Below are positions 38,529 through 46,324 of a DNA stretch of 47,562 bases, piece by piece; within the stretch, counting starts at the first letter, position 1; each line of letters starts with the position of its first letter. Under the pieces are notes generated by a model. It was not told where the DNA came from. It ran no database searches and saw only the letters and a list, made by a program, of their open reading frames with translations. This DNA comes from Paracoccaceae bacterium (GTDB taxonomy: Bacteria; Pseudomonadota; Alphaproteobacteria; Rhodobacterales; Rhodobacteraceae): assembly GCA_902632125.1 (NCBI GenBank), contig CACPBQ010000013.1:1-47562 (forward strand), in the 5' to 3' direction. A program made the translations under genes and the position numbers.

Positions 38529-41330
38529 ATGAAAGATCAGCCATACTTAGAAACTTCCCCAAAAGTTTCAGACGAAGTAAAGCAAACAACGTGTTATATG
38601 TGTGCCTGCCGGTGCGGGATAAATGTTCACCTTAAAGATGGTAAGGTTTCTTACATCGAGGGCAATAAAGATCACCCTGTTAATCAAGGTGTGCTATGCG
38701 CCAAGGGTAGTGCAGGAATTATGCAAGTGAATGCGCCATCTAGACTTGACTCGCCTATGATACGAGTTGGTCCAAGAGGTTCTGGTGAATTTAAAAAAAT
38801 CTCATGGGACGAAGCACTTAATTTAGCGGTCGAATGGTTAAAACCGCTAAGAATAAAAGCACCAGAAAAACTAGCGTTTTTCACCGGTCGAGATCAGTCA
38901 CAGTCGTTTACAAGTTACTTTGCACAAATGTTTGGAACGCCCAATTATGCAGCACATGGTGGGTTTTGTAGCGTAAATATGGCTACAGCTGGAATATACA
39001 CCATGGGTGGTGCATTTTGGGAATTTGGACAACCAGACTGGGATTATACCAAACTTTTTATATTATTTGGAGTAGCGGAAGATCATGACAGTAACCCAAT
39101 TAAAATGGGTATTGGAAAAATAAAGGAACGAGGAGCGAAGATTGTAGGCGTTAACCCAATTCGTACTGGATACAATGCTGTTGCTGACGAATGGCTAGGA
39201 GTAACCCCTGGGACGGATGGATTATTAATTTTATCTCTGATCAACGTGCTGATAAAGGCTGGTAAAATTGATTTGGAATATTTAGCCAAGTATACGAATG
39301 CTCCGGTTTTTATCGACCCAGAATCAGGTTTAATTTTAAGAGATAAAAATGATAAACCACTCGTTAAAGATAGAATAACTGGTAAGATATGCGCTTTTGA
39401 TACTAAAGGTATTTATCCTGATCTTAACGCTACTTATAAAGCGCGAGACGTAACTAGTAATACGGTATTTCACGCGATCATTAAAAAATATATTTCACCA
39501 GAATATGATCCTGAAAAAGTTGCAAATGTTTGCGGTATTTCAGCACCGAAAATTCGCGCGCTGGCAAATGAAATAGCAAGAGTGGCATTTGAGGAAGAAT
39601 TTCAACTTCCAATTGAATGGACTGATTTTCGAGGTGAAAAACATACGTCAATGAAAGGAAGGCCAGTAAGTTTTCATTCTATGAGAGGTATTTCAGCCCA
39701 TTCTAATGGTTTTCAAACTTGTCGAGCCTTACATATACTCCAAATTCTACTTGGGACTGTTGAGGTGCCCGGAGGATTTCGTTTCAAGCCTCCCTACCCT
39801 AAGCCATCCTCTATTCATCCCAAACCACACTTTAAAGTGACGCCCAATGCCCCCTTGGATGGCCCACATTTAGGCTTCGTCCACGGTCCAGAAGATTTAG
39901 CATTAGACGAGAATGGAAAACCAGTTCGAATCGACAAAGCCTTCAGTTGGGAAAACCCTATGAGTGCACATGGGCTGATGCATATGGTGATTTCAAATGC
40001 CTATGCAGGTGACCCTTATAAAATCGACACTTTGTTTATGTATATGGCGAACATGAGCTGGAATAGTTCTATGAACACCAGTGGGGTTATGAAAATGCTC
40101 ACTGATAAAGACAAAAAGGGCGATTATGTCATTCCACGAATAATTTATTCTGATGCTTATTCGTCAGAAATGGTTGCATATGCGGACCTAATTTTGCCTG
40201 ATACAACTTACTTAGAACGGCACGACTGTATTTCGTTACTTGATAGACCGATTAGCGAAGCTGATGGAGCAGCAGATGCTATAAGGTGGCCAGTAATAGA
40301 GCCGGACCGAGATGTAAGAGGCTTTCAATCAGTTCTAATAGATCTTGGTGCGCGGTTAGGACTTCCAGGTTTTATAAATGAAGACGGTTCCGCCAAATAT
40401 AAAGACTACGCTGATTACATTGTAAATCACCTAAGAAAGCCAGATATTGGTCCATTAGCTGGATTTCGTGGGGATGGTTCTGCTGTAGGTAGAGGCGATG
40501 TAAACCCAAAACAATTAGAGTCCTATATTGAAAATGGTGGGTTTTACGTAGCGCATATTCCTGAAGGAGCAAAATATTTTAAGCCGTGGAATAACGCCTA
40601 TCAAAAATGGGCGGTTGATCTAGGGCTTTATGACACTCCAATGCCGTATATATTTAATTTATATTCAGAACCAATGCGAAAATTTCAGCTTGCTGCCGAG
40701 GGGTTTGGGGAGCACCAGCCACCCGACCATTTGAGAGATCAATTAAAGTCAGTAATGTCACCACTTCCTATCTGGTATTCTAATGAAGGTGATCTTGAAG
40801 AAAATACTAAATACCCAATTCACGCTCTAACACAAAGACCCATGGCGATGTATCATAGCTGGGGAAGCCAAAACGCTTGGCTAAGACAAATTCACGGATT
40901 GAACCCGCTCTACGTACCGACGAAAATTATGAAAGAACATAATTTGAAAACAGGTGATTGGGTTAAACTGAGCTCTAGTCATAATACTATAATTGTTCCT
41001 GTAGCCGAGATGGCCTCTTTGAACGAAAATACAGTATGGACTTGGAATGCAATTGGGAAAAGAAAAGGTGCTTGGGCACTGGATCCGAATGCACCAGAAG
41101 CAACAAAAGGATTTTTACTCAACCATCTTATCCATGAACTGCAACCTGCTAGAGGAGATGGCCTTAGATGGTCAAATTCTGACCCCGTGACTGGTCAAGC
41201 TGCTTGGTTCGACCTAAAAGTAAAATTAGAAAAAGCTACTGCACCTGAAGAAAGTCAACCGAGTTTTGACGAAATAAAGTCTCCAGTTGGAACCGGTCCA
41301 AAAAACATTTCTTGGAAAGTGAGAAATTAA
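38529..41330 (+). CDS. soeA: sulfite dehydrogenase molybdopterin subunit SoeA
   Basis: The 933-residue protein is a molybdopterin-bis-MGD oxidoreductase of the DMSO-reductase superfamily. The N-terminal [4Fe-4S] ligands are Cys22, Cys25, Cys29 and Cys57. A candidate Mo-ligand Cys147 lies in HGGFCSVNMA, in the place used by polysulfide and thiosulfate reductase relatives. There is no twin-arginine signal, so it should act in the cytoplasm. That, with the xsc-pta-tauE neighbours, fits SoeA, which oxidises sulfite to sulfate, rather than a periplasmic DMSO or polysulfide reductase. The MopB C-terminal domain holds THALTQRPMAMYHSW (about 765-785). The start lies 10 bases after the tauE-like stop. 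Confidence 0.9.
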   Translation: MKDQPYLETSPKVSDEVKQTTCYMCACRCGINVHLKDGKVSYIEGNKDHPVNQGVLCAKGSAGIMQVNAPSRLDSPMIRVGPRGSGEFKKISWDEALNLAVEWLKPLRIKAPEKLAFFTGRDQSQSFTSYFAQMFGTPNYAAHGGFCSVNMATAGIYTMGGAFWEFGQPDWDYTKLFILFGVAEDHDSNPIKMGIGKIKERGAKIVGVNPIRTGYNAVADEWLGVTPGTDGLLILSLINVLIKAGKIDLEYLAKYTNAPVFIDPESGLILRDKNDKPLVKDRITGKICAFDTKGIYPDLNATYKARDVTSNTVFHAIIKKYISPEYDPEKVANVCGISAPKIRALANEIARVAFEEEFQLPIEWTDFRGEKHTSMKGRPVSFHSMRGISAHSNGFQTCRALHILQILLGTVEVPGGFRFKPPYPKPSSIHPKPHFKVTPNAPLDGPHLGFVHGPEDLALDENGKPVRIDKAFSWENPMSAHGLMHMVISNAYAGDPYKIDTLFMYMANMSWNSSMNTSGVMKMLTDKDKKGDYVIPRIIYSDAYSSEMVAYADLILPDTTYLERHDCISLLDRPISEADGAADAIRWPVIEPDRDVRGFQSVLIDLGARLGLPGFINEDGSAKYKDYADYIVNHLRKPDIGPLAGFRGDGSAVGRGDVNPKQLESYIENGGFYVAHIPEGAKYFKPWNNAYQKWAVDLGLYDTPMPYIFNLYSEPMRKFQLAAEGFGEHQPPDHLRDQLKSVMSPLPIWYSNEGDLEENTKYPIHALTQRPMAMYHSWGSQNAWLRQIHGLNPLYVPTKIMKEHNLKTGDWVKLSSSHNTIIVPVAEMASLNENTVWTWNAIGKRKGAWALDPNAPEATKGFLLNHLIHELQPARGDGLRWSNSDPVTGQAAWFDLKVKLEKATAPEESQPSFDEIKSPVGTGPKNISWKVRN

Positions 41331-42076
41331 TGACTTTGCTTCCAGAAAACACTGAAAAGAAACTTGGCCTTGTTATAGATCTCGATACCTGCGTTGGATG
41401 TCATGCTTGCGTGGTGAGCTGTAAAGGTTGGAATACAGAAAATTATGGTGCTCCTTTGTCAGATGAAAATGCATTTGGCGCAAAACCAGTGGGTTCATTT
41501 CTAAACCGTATTCATTCCTATGAAGTTTCACCGATTGATAAACCTGCGCATTTGGTACATTTCCCAAAATCCTGCTTACACTGTGAAAATGCTCCATGTG
41601 TTACTGTCTGTCCAACCGGAGCCAGCTATAAAAGAGTTGAAGATGGCATTGTACTCGTAAATGAAACTGACTGCATCGGCTGTGGATTATGCGCATGGGC
41701 TTGCCCCTATGGAGCAAGAGAAATGGATCCTGTCGAAAAAGTAATGAAAAAATGCACCCTATGTGTGGATAGAATTTACAACGACAATTTACCTGAAGAG
41801 GATCAAGTTCCATCTTGTGTGAGAACTTGTCCGGCTGGAGCAAGACACTTTGGCGACCTCGGGGATCCAAATAGCGATGTTAGTAAATTAGTAGAGGAGC
41901 GAGGTGGGACCGATCTTATGCCAGAGCAAGGAACTATGCCGGTAAATAAATACTTGCCACCTAGACCAAAAAATCAAATGGACGATACAGATATTTTAGC
42001 ACCGTATCTTGAACCTGTAGCCGATGAACCAGATGGTTTTTTCAAATGGTTGGATAAAACTTTAGACAGAATTTAA
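41330..42076 (+). CDS. soeB: sulfite dehydrogenase iron-sulfur subunit SoeB
   Basis: This 248-residue protein carries four sets of Cys ligands for [4Fe-4S] clusters: Cys21/24/27/31, Cys82/85/90/94, Cys115/118/121/125, and Cys142/145/163/167. That is the DmsB/PsrB-type electron relay. It should pass electrons from SoeA to the membrane subunit. I use the ATG at 41330, which overlaps the soeA stop by one base with GGAAAGTGAG just upstream. A longer frame from 41312 is less likely. There is no export signal, in line with a cytoplasmic complex. Confidence 0.93.
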   Translation: MTLLPENTEKKLGLVIDLDTCVGCHACVVSCKGWNTENYGAPLSDENAFGAKPVGSFLNRIHSYEVSPIDKPAHLVHFPKSCLHCENAPCVTVCPTGASYKRVEDGIVLVNETDCIGCGLCAWACPYGAREMDPVEKVMKKCTLCVDRIYNDNLPEEDQVPSCVRTCPAGARHFGDLGDPNSDVSKLVEERGGTDLMPEQGTMPVNKYLPPRPKNQMDDTDILAPYLEPVADEPDGFFKWLDKTLDRI

Positions 42077-42077
42077 T

Positions 42078-42953
42078 ATGCACCCTGCCCCTTCAGTAAT
42101 CATTTTTACAACGCTTTCCGGATTAGGTTTTGGATTACTGATTTTCCTTTGTTTGGGATTCCCGAGCGTGGGAGGCGTAATTGGATTCATTTTTTTCGCA
42201 ATTGGGTTTGGACTGGCCATTGGTGGTCTTTTGTCATCAACTTTTCACCTGGGTCATCCAGAAAGAGCTATAAAGGCTTTCTCTCAGTGGAAATCGAGTT
42301 GGTTAAGCCGTGAGGCATGGCTTTCGCTTTTTGCTTTAGCATTATCTGGAATATATGCATTAGGTCGAATTTTTTTCGATATAGAGTTAAAGCTAATTGG
42401 CTTGTTGTCAGCTTTCTTTTGTGTTGCGACAGTTTTTGCGACCTCAATGATATATGCACAATTGAAGACAGTGCCACGGTGGAATTCGAGATTAACACCA
42501 ATGGCCTTCCTTATATTTTCAATCGCAGGCGGAGCATTACTAGCCGGGCAAGTTTCGCTCGCGCTTCCATTATTAGCATTAGCCGGTGTGGTACAAGTCA
42601 CATCATGGATATTGGGCGATAAGGCATTTGACAAATCCGGCACAAATTTAGCCACAGCAACTGGATTGACAGCTAATCCAAAAGAAGTTCGTTCATTTGA
42701 AGCACCTCATACTGGTACTAACTACCTTTTACAGGAATTTGTTTATAAAGTTGGACGAAAACATAGCGCCAGATTGCGTATAATGGGCATTATACTGGCC
42801 TTTGGCATACCGATAATTTTTTTATCAATCCCATTTTCTCACTTGATGGTATTACTTGCAGTCATTTCTCACATAGCTGGCATTTTTATAATTAGGTGGC
42901 TATTCTTTGCTCAAGCCGAACACGTTGTAGGCCTTTACTACGGCAAACGTTAA
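42078..42953 (+). CDS. soeC: sulfite dehydrogenase membrane anchor SoeC
   Basis: The 291-residue membrane protein has about eight hydrophobic helices and matches the DmsC-type anchor family. Conserved features include SSTFHLGHPERAIKAFSQWK (about 54-73), the following SSWLSREAW, and GLYYGKR at the end. It should anchor SoeAB to the inner side of the membrane and give electrons to the quinone pool. It starts one base after soeB, so the three genes form one unit. The next genes are convergent (atp operon). Confidence 0.9.
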   Translation: MHPAPSVIIFTTLSGLGFGLLIFLCLGFPSVGGVIGFIFFAIGFGLAIGGLLSSTFHLGHPERAIKAFSQWKSSWLSREAWLSLFALALSGIYALGRIFFDIELKLIGLLSAFFCVATVFATSMIYAQLKTVPRWNSRLTPMAFLIFSIAGGALLAGQVSLALPLLALAGVVQVTSWILGDKAFDKSGTNLATATGLTANPKEVRSFEAPHTGTNYLLQEFVYKVGRKHSARLRIMGIILAFGIPIIFLSIPFSHLMVLLAVISHIAGIFIIRWLFFAQAEHVVGLYYGKR

Positions 42954-43039
42954 ACATTACGTCGAAAAATATTAGAATGTGAAGGTAAGAAAACTGAAAA
43001 ACTCATTCTCACCAAGCGAGACTTAATCACTTTCTAATC

Positions 43040-43609
43040 CTAATGAAATTTTGTTTGGACTTCAGAGATCGCATTTTCAGTCAATTTTTCAGCAGCATCA
43101 GCTGACATTTGACTGCTCAAGATCTCTCTTGCTGCTGAAACAGCTACATTAATCGCTGCATCCCTGACTTCTCGCTCTGCAGATGCCTGTGCAGACGCAA
43201 TTTTTTCTTCTGCCGCGCTCATCCTGCGCTGAACTGATTTTTCAAGGTCAATTTTTGCTTGGTCGGCAGCTGCTTTGGCTTCATTTTTAGCATCTTCTAT
43301 GATACGAGCAGCCTGCTCACTGACCTCTTTTTGTTTGCGCTCGTAAGATGCAAGAATCGTTTGTGCCTCTTCCCTCAAAGCTCTAGCCTGATCCAATTCG
43401 GTCTTGATAGATGCTGCTCGCTGATCTAGCATTTTACCCAACATTGAAGGCACTTTTAAATAAACCAAAACAAGAGCAAACAAAATAAAACTTATTAAAA
43501 CAACAAAATCTGTGTTGCGAAGAGAAAAAAAAGGACCAGAAGCTGCCAACACAGGGCTCGCAAATGTAAGCGTTGCTCCAGTAGCTATTATGTTTTTCAA
43601 CATGCCCAT
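43040..43609 (-). CDS. atpF: ATP synthase F0 subunit b
   Basis: Subunit b is part of the peripheral stalk that holds F1 to F0. The 189-residue protein has a membrane helix near residues 30-50 (DFVVLISFILFALVLVYL), then a long charged coiled-coil (about 60-165). An extra hydrophobic N-terminus (ATGATLTFASPVLAA, with Ala-type cleavage) may be a signal peptide, seen in some alphaproteobacterial b subunits. The ATG overlaps the b' stop by one base. It is the last gene of the F0 operon; F1 genes are not in the window. Confidence 0.95.
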   Translation of the reverse strand: MGMLKNIIATGATLTFASPVLAASGPFFSLRNTDFVVLISFILFALVLVYLKVPSMLGKMLDQRAASIKTELDQARALREEAQTILASYERKQKEVSEQAARIIEDAKNEAKAAADQAKIDLEKSVQRRMSAAEEKIASAQASAEREVRDAAINVAVSAAREILSSQMSADAAEKLTENAISEVQTKFH

Positions 43610-44154
43610 TAACCTTTCATTTTCGCATTAACTACGGACGTTAAAGTTTTCGCATCAACCTTACCGCCAAGAATTGTAACCAATTCGGACGTAATATCTT
43701 TTGCCACTGACTTAACGTTTACAAGAGCGTCTTTCCTTATATCAGCAATTGCTTCCTCACTTGCGGAAGCTTTAACGGAAATGTCTGCGTCAGCCTTTTC
43801 AATTGCATCGTCCAACTCTTGTTTTATTTCAGCTTTGGCAGACTCTATTATTTTAGAGGCTTCAAAACGCGCATCTTCAAGGGCTTTCTTATATGCTTCC
43901 TCTGCTTGTGCAGCTTCTGACTTCAAATTTTCTGCAGCTGCGAGATCGTTTGTGATTGTGCCTTGTCTTTCAGATATCACTGCAGAAATTCTGGGAAGTG
44001 CTAATCTTGAAAGAACGAAAAATATCGCCACCAGTGTGACCACTAACCAAAATATCTGGTTGCTTGCCCAATCGGTACATAACTGAGGCATACCGATTGC
44101 ACTTCCATAGCTATCAATACAGGTGCTCATAGAAACATCAGTTTTTGTTGCCAT
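43609..44154 (-). CDS. atpG: ATP synthase F0 subunit b'
   Basis: The second stalk subunit is found in photosynthetic bacteria and alphaproteobacteria, where b and b' form a heterodimer. This 181-residue protein has one membrane helix (NQIFWLVVTLVAIFFVLSRL, about 32-51), then PRISAVISERQGTI and a long Ala/Glu/Lys-rich coiled-coil. Having b' just after c and b after b' is the alphaproteobacterial order. The spacer before it, 44155-44240, holds a short AT-flanked hairpin that may tune expression relative to the c subunit. Confidence 0.94.
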   Translation of the reverse strand: MATKTDVSMSTCIDSYGSAIGMPQLCTDWASNQIFWLVVTLVAIFFVLSRLALPRISAVISERQGTITNDLAAAENLKSEAAQAEEAYKKALEDARFEASKIIESAKAEIKQELDDAIEKADADISVKASASEEAIADIRKDALVNVKSVAKDITSELVTILGGKVDAKTLTSVVNAKMKG

Positions 44155-44240
44155 ATCTTACTCCTTAAAGACCAAGTAAAGTTGAGGTGATCTTAAAATA
44201 AAGACAACCCCATCTTTCAGGGCTTTCTTCTAATCGTCGC

Positions 44241-44477
44241 TTACACAGCAAACATTAACAGAAGGGCGACTAGAAAAGAGAAGATGCCCAGAGCTTCAGC
44301 AAAAGCAATACCAATGAACATTGTTGCCGTCTGTCCAGCTGCAGCAGAAGGATTTCGAAGCGCTCCTGCTATAAAATTTCCAACCACGTGACCAACGCCA
44401 ACAGCAGCGCCACCCATGCCCGTACAGGCTAGACCCGCTCCAATGTATGCACCCATTTGTACAATATCGCCTTCCAT
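44241..44477 (-). CDS. atpE: ATP synthase F0 subunit c
   Basis: Subunit c forms the rotor ring. The 78-residue hairpin has two membrane helices (about 8-37 and 50-76), the polar loop RNP (41-43) and the ion-binding Glu61 in FAEALGIF. The helices lack the full set of Na+ ligands, which suggests H+ coupling. The Gly-rich first helix reads [26 protein letters not shown] lies about six bases before the ATG. The strong ribosome site fits the high copy number needed for this subunit. Confidence 0.97.
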   Translation of the reverse strand: MEGDIVQMGAYIGAGLACTGMGGAAVGVGHVVGNFIAGALRNPSAAAGQTATMFIGIAFAEALGIFSFLVALLLMFAV

Positions 44478-44502
44478 AAAAATTCTCCTTGATTAATTTA
44501 TT

Positions 44503-45258
44503 TTAGTGATGTGGATGAAGAGCGTCTTTCAAATAGACGCAAGTTAAAATAGCAAAAACGTATGCTTGAATAAATGAGACTAATGTTTCCAAAGCATACA
44601 TTGCAGTAATAGCAACAACAGAAAGCGGCGATATCAGCGCTACCCCTGCAAATGCTGCAAACACTTTGATGACTGCGTGACCTGCCATCATGTTGCCAGC
44701 AAGCCGGATAGAATGACTTACGGGTCTTACAAAATATGAAATAATTTCAATAAGCGCTAGAGCAGGTCTTAGAGCCAATGGTGCAGACGAAATCCAAAAA
44801 AGAGATAAAAATCCCAAACCGTTTTTTGCAAACCCTATAATTGTCACCGACAAAAACACTACCATGGCCATGACCGCTGTCACCGCGATATGGGATGTAG
44901 TTGTGAAGGACATGGGTAATAAGCCCAAAAAGTTTGACAATACGATGAACATAAAAAGTGTCATAACATAGGGAAAATATGGAACAGCATCTTTGCCTGC
45001 TACGTCTTCCACCATTTTATGAACAAAACCGTAAGCTAGTTCACCTATGGATTGGGCCCTAGAGGGAACCAATGCGCGCTTCGATGTTCCGACAACCATA
45101 ATTAACAGCAAGGCAACAACAGATAAAGCCATCCAAAGGGTCACATTCGTAACTGTGTACCAGTGTACTGGTCCTACACCGAAAAGCGGTTCAACAATAA
45201 ACTGATCCATAGGGTGAAAAACTAACCCCTCATCTTTTACATCAGCATTACCTGCCAT
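44503..45258 (-). CDS. atpB: ATP synthase F0 subunit a
   Basis: Subunit a forms the proton half-channels beside the c-ring. The 251-residue protein has five or six membrane helices and the conserved essential Arg in [14 protein letters not shown] (about 178-191). It also has [23 protein letters not shown] (helix near 95-117) and [19 protein letters not shown] near the end. It overlaps atpI by 11 bases, and c follows 25 bases later. Confidence 0.97.
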   Translation of the reverse strand: MAGNADVKDEGLVFHPMDQFIVEPLFGVGPVHWYTVTNVTLWMALSVVALLLIMVVGTSKRALVPSRAQSIGELAYGFVHKMVEDVAGKDAVPYFPYVMTLFMFIVLSNFLGLLPMSFTTTSHIAVTAVMAMVVFLSVTIIGFAKNGLGFLSLFWISSAPLALRPALALIEIISYFVRPVSHSIRLAGNMMAGHAVIKVFAAFAGVALISPLSVVAITAMYALETLVSFIQAYVFAILTCVYLKDALHPHH

Positions 45259-45589
45259 CTATGTTATCCTCTTCCGTACTACCTTGAGCAGAAACTTCTT
45301 TTTTTTGTAGTTCGCGCGCCGATTTCATCATAGTTTTGACACCAGCCGCGAACCCAAGCAGTGTCAAAAGAAGTATGAAAACTGGCTTTGTACCAAACAA
45401 AAAATCCAGACCATACCCCAAACCAAAGCCTATAAAAACTCCAGCTGTTAACTCAATTATCATTCTCCAACCAACTTCTGCAGCAGAGAACTTGTTCTGT
45501 ACTGGCTCTTCAGGCTCAACCGCTTTCTTTGCAGCCCTTATCTTTTCTTCTAAAGATTTAAGAGGATTTTCAGTGTTACCCTCACCCAT
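45248..45589 (-). CDS. atpI: AtpI-type F0 accessory protein
   Basis: AtpI helps assemble the c-ring or supplies Mg2+ to the F0 operon's product. The 113-residue protein has a charged N-terminal region (1-38), then two membrane helices (about 42-60 and 69-86) with [20 protein letters not shown] between them. The acidic C-terminal tail is typical. It is the first gene of the F0 operon. The ribosome site is weak. The divergent ArsR gene starts 196 bases away. Confidence 0.9.
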   Translation of the reverse strand: MGEGNTENPLKSLEEKIRAAKKAVEPEEPVQNKFSAAEVGWRMIIELTAGVFIGFGLGYGLDFLFGTKPVFILLLTLLGFAAGVKTMMKSARELQKKEVSAQGSTEEDNIDGR

Positions 45590-45614
45590 GTATAAGCACC
45601 ATCAAAACAATGTA

Positions 45615-45643
45615 TGTTTAAGAAGTTACAGCCAGTAAGTCAA
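45615..45643 (-). promoter_or_regulatory. candidate atpI promoter
   Basis: On the minus strand TTGACT (45638-45643) and TAAACA (45615-45620) are 17 bases apart, 26 to 54 bases before the atpI start. The -35 is close to consensus, the -10 is poor. It is the best candidate I see, by eye only. Confidence 0.38.
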
Positions 45644-45723
45644 TAATGATTTCGAAGACAAAGTAAGTATAAATCATTGATTAATATATAAATTTTAAAA
45701 AAATTTTTTTACAGAAACGTCAG

Positions 45724-45752
45724 TTGATTAAATTTGTGGTGAATTCTATTAT
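45724..45752 (+). promoter_or_regulatory. arsR-family gene promoter
   Basis: TTGATT at 45724-45729 and TATTAT at 45747-45752 are separated by exactly 17 bases. Both boxes are near consensus for a housekeeping sigma factor. The start of transcription would be near 45759, inside the palindrome at 45749-45772. Confidence 0.55.
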
Positions 45753-45772
45753 TCAACTATTTGGTTGAATAA
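45749..45772. promoter_or_regulatory. palindromic operator of the ArsR-family regulator
   Basis: TTATTCAAC at 45749-45757 and GTTGAATAA at 45764-45772 form a perfect 9-bp palindrome with a 6-base spacer. ATTCAA...TTGAAT is the kind of site bound by ArsR/SmtB dimers. It overlaps the -10 box and start of the regulator's own promoter, 12 bases before its ATG, so negative autoregulation is the simplest reading. Confidence 0.65.
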
Positions 45773-45784
45773 AGTATTGTCGCA

Positions 45785-46126
45785 ATGGCCCATAAGCTAA
45801 ATCAAATATTTTCCGCTCTGGCAGATCCCACAAGACGGGATATTCTCATGATGCTCCTAGAAGATGATATGGCGGTTACCGACATAGCAGAACCTTTTGA
45901 TATGTCACTCGCTGCAATCTCAAAACATTTAATTGTTTTAAGTAACGCGGGATTAATTTTACAAGAACGCCGAGGGAGAGTAAAATGGTGCAAATTAGAT
46001 ACGGAATCCATGCATGCAGCTTTCATTTGGATACAAAGCTTTGGGCAACTCGACCCCATCAATTTTGATTCATTTGAAGAGTTTTTAAAAAAAGAAAAAT
46101 TATTAAATAAGCCTGAGACAACTTAA
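45785..46126 (+). CDS. ArsR/SmtB-family transcriptional regulator
   Basis: This is a 113-residue winged-helix repressor. The HTH region reads ALADPTRRDILMMLLEDD then VTDIAEPFDMSLAAISKHLIVLSNAGLI (about 11-58), followed by the wing ERRGRVKWCKLD. There is a single Cys (about 69) and no CxC in the recognition-side helix, so classic As/Cd/Zn sensing is unlikely. The many-Phe C-terminal tail resembles the group that regulates with SRPBCC/START partners or redox signals, but no such partner is next door. The operator just upstream suggests autoregulation. It is divergent from the atp F0 operon, and ffh lies downstream. Confidence 0.9.
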   Translation: MAHKLNQIFSALADPTRRDILMMLLEDDMAVTDIAEPFDMSLAAISKHLIVLSNAGLILQERRGRVKWCKLDTESMHAAFIWIQSFGQLDPINFDSFEEFLKKEKLLNKPETT

Positions 46127-46152
46127 TATTATCTTGATCTTGGTGCCCGTTC

Positions 46153-46181
46153 TTGACACAACTTGAAAACCCGTGTTTATA
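46153..46181 (+). promoter_or_regulatory. ffh promoter
   Basis: TTGACA at 46153-46158 is a perfect -35 box and TTTATA at 46176-46181 lies 17 bases after it. Transcription would start near 46188, giving a leader of about 137 bases before ffh. A 6-bp inverted repeat (AACCCG at 46168, CGGGTT at 46183) spans the -10 region. Confidence 0.6.
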
Positions 46182-46189
46182 GCGGGTTA

Positions 46190-46324
46190 ATTTATCTGGG
46201 AGAGTAGTCTTCCGGTCCTAAAAGTTGGATCGCCCCCCGTCAGCGAGTTTCGCCCACGGGGGTAATTGGGTTTTAAAGCAACTGATGGGAATAGCTGAAT
46301 TAAATTGAACTTGAGGAGTTGAAT
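46190..46324 (+). ncRNA. candidate structured 5' leader of ffh
   Basis: Three adjacent hairpins can be drawn in the predicted leader. Hairpin 1, 46196-46215, has eight pairs (two or three G-U) closed by the loop GTAG. Hairpin 2, 46214-46231, has five pairs and an 8-base loop, sharing two bases with hairpin 1. Hairpin 3, 46234-46262, pairs CCCCCGT with ACGGGGG and then GCGA with TCGC across a CA/CC internal loop. The GC-rich hairpins stand out sharply from AT-rich surroundings. The region lacks the conserved SRP RNA apical loop, so it is not 4.5S RNA. A regulatory leader for ffh is the likely reading; whether a known Rfam family matches, I cannot check. Confidence 0.5.

Noticed and set aside
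38529-42953. DMSO reductase DmsABC
   Set aside because: No Tat signal on the large subunit, and position directly after xsc, pta and a TauE exporter favours SoeABC. DmsABC-like names would come only from general superfamily similarity.
46190-46324. 4.5S (SRP) RNA gene in front of ffh
   Set aside because: The conserved GGAAGCA-type apical region and tetraloop are absent, and the stems are three short separate hairpins, not one long rod.
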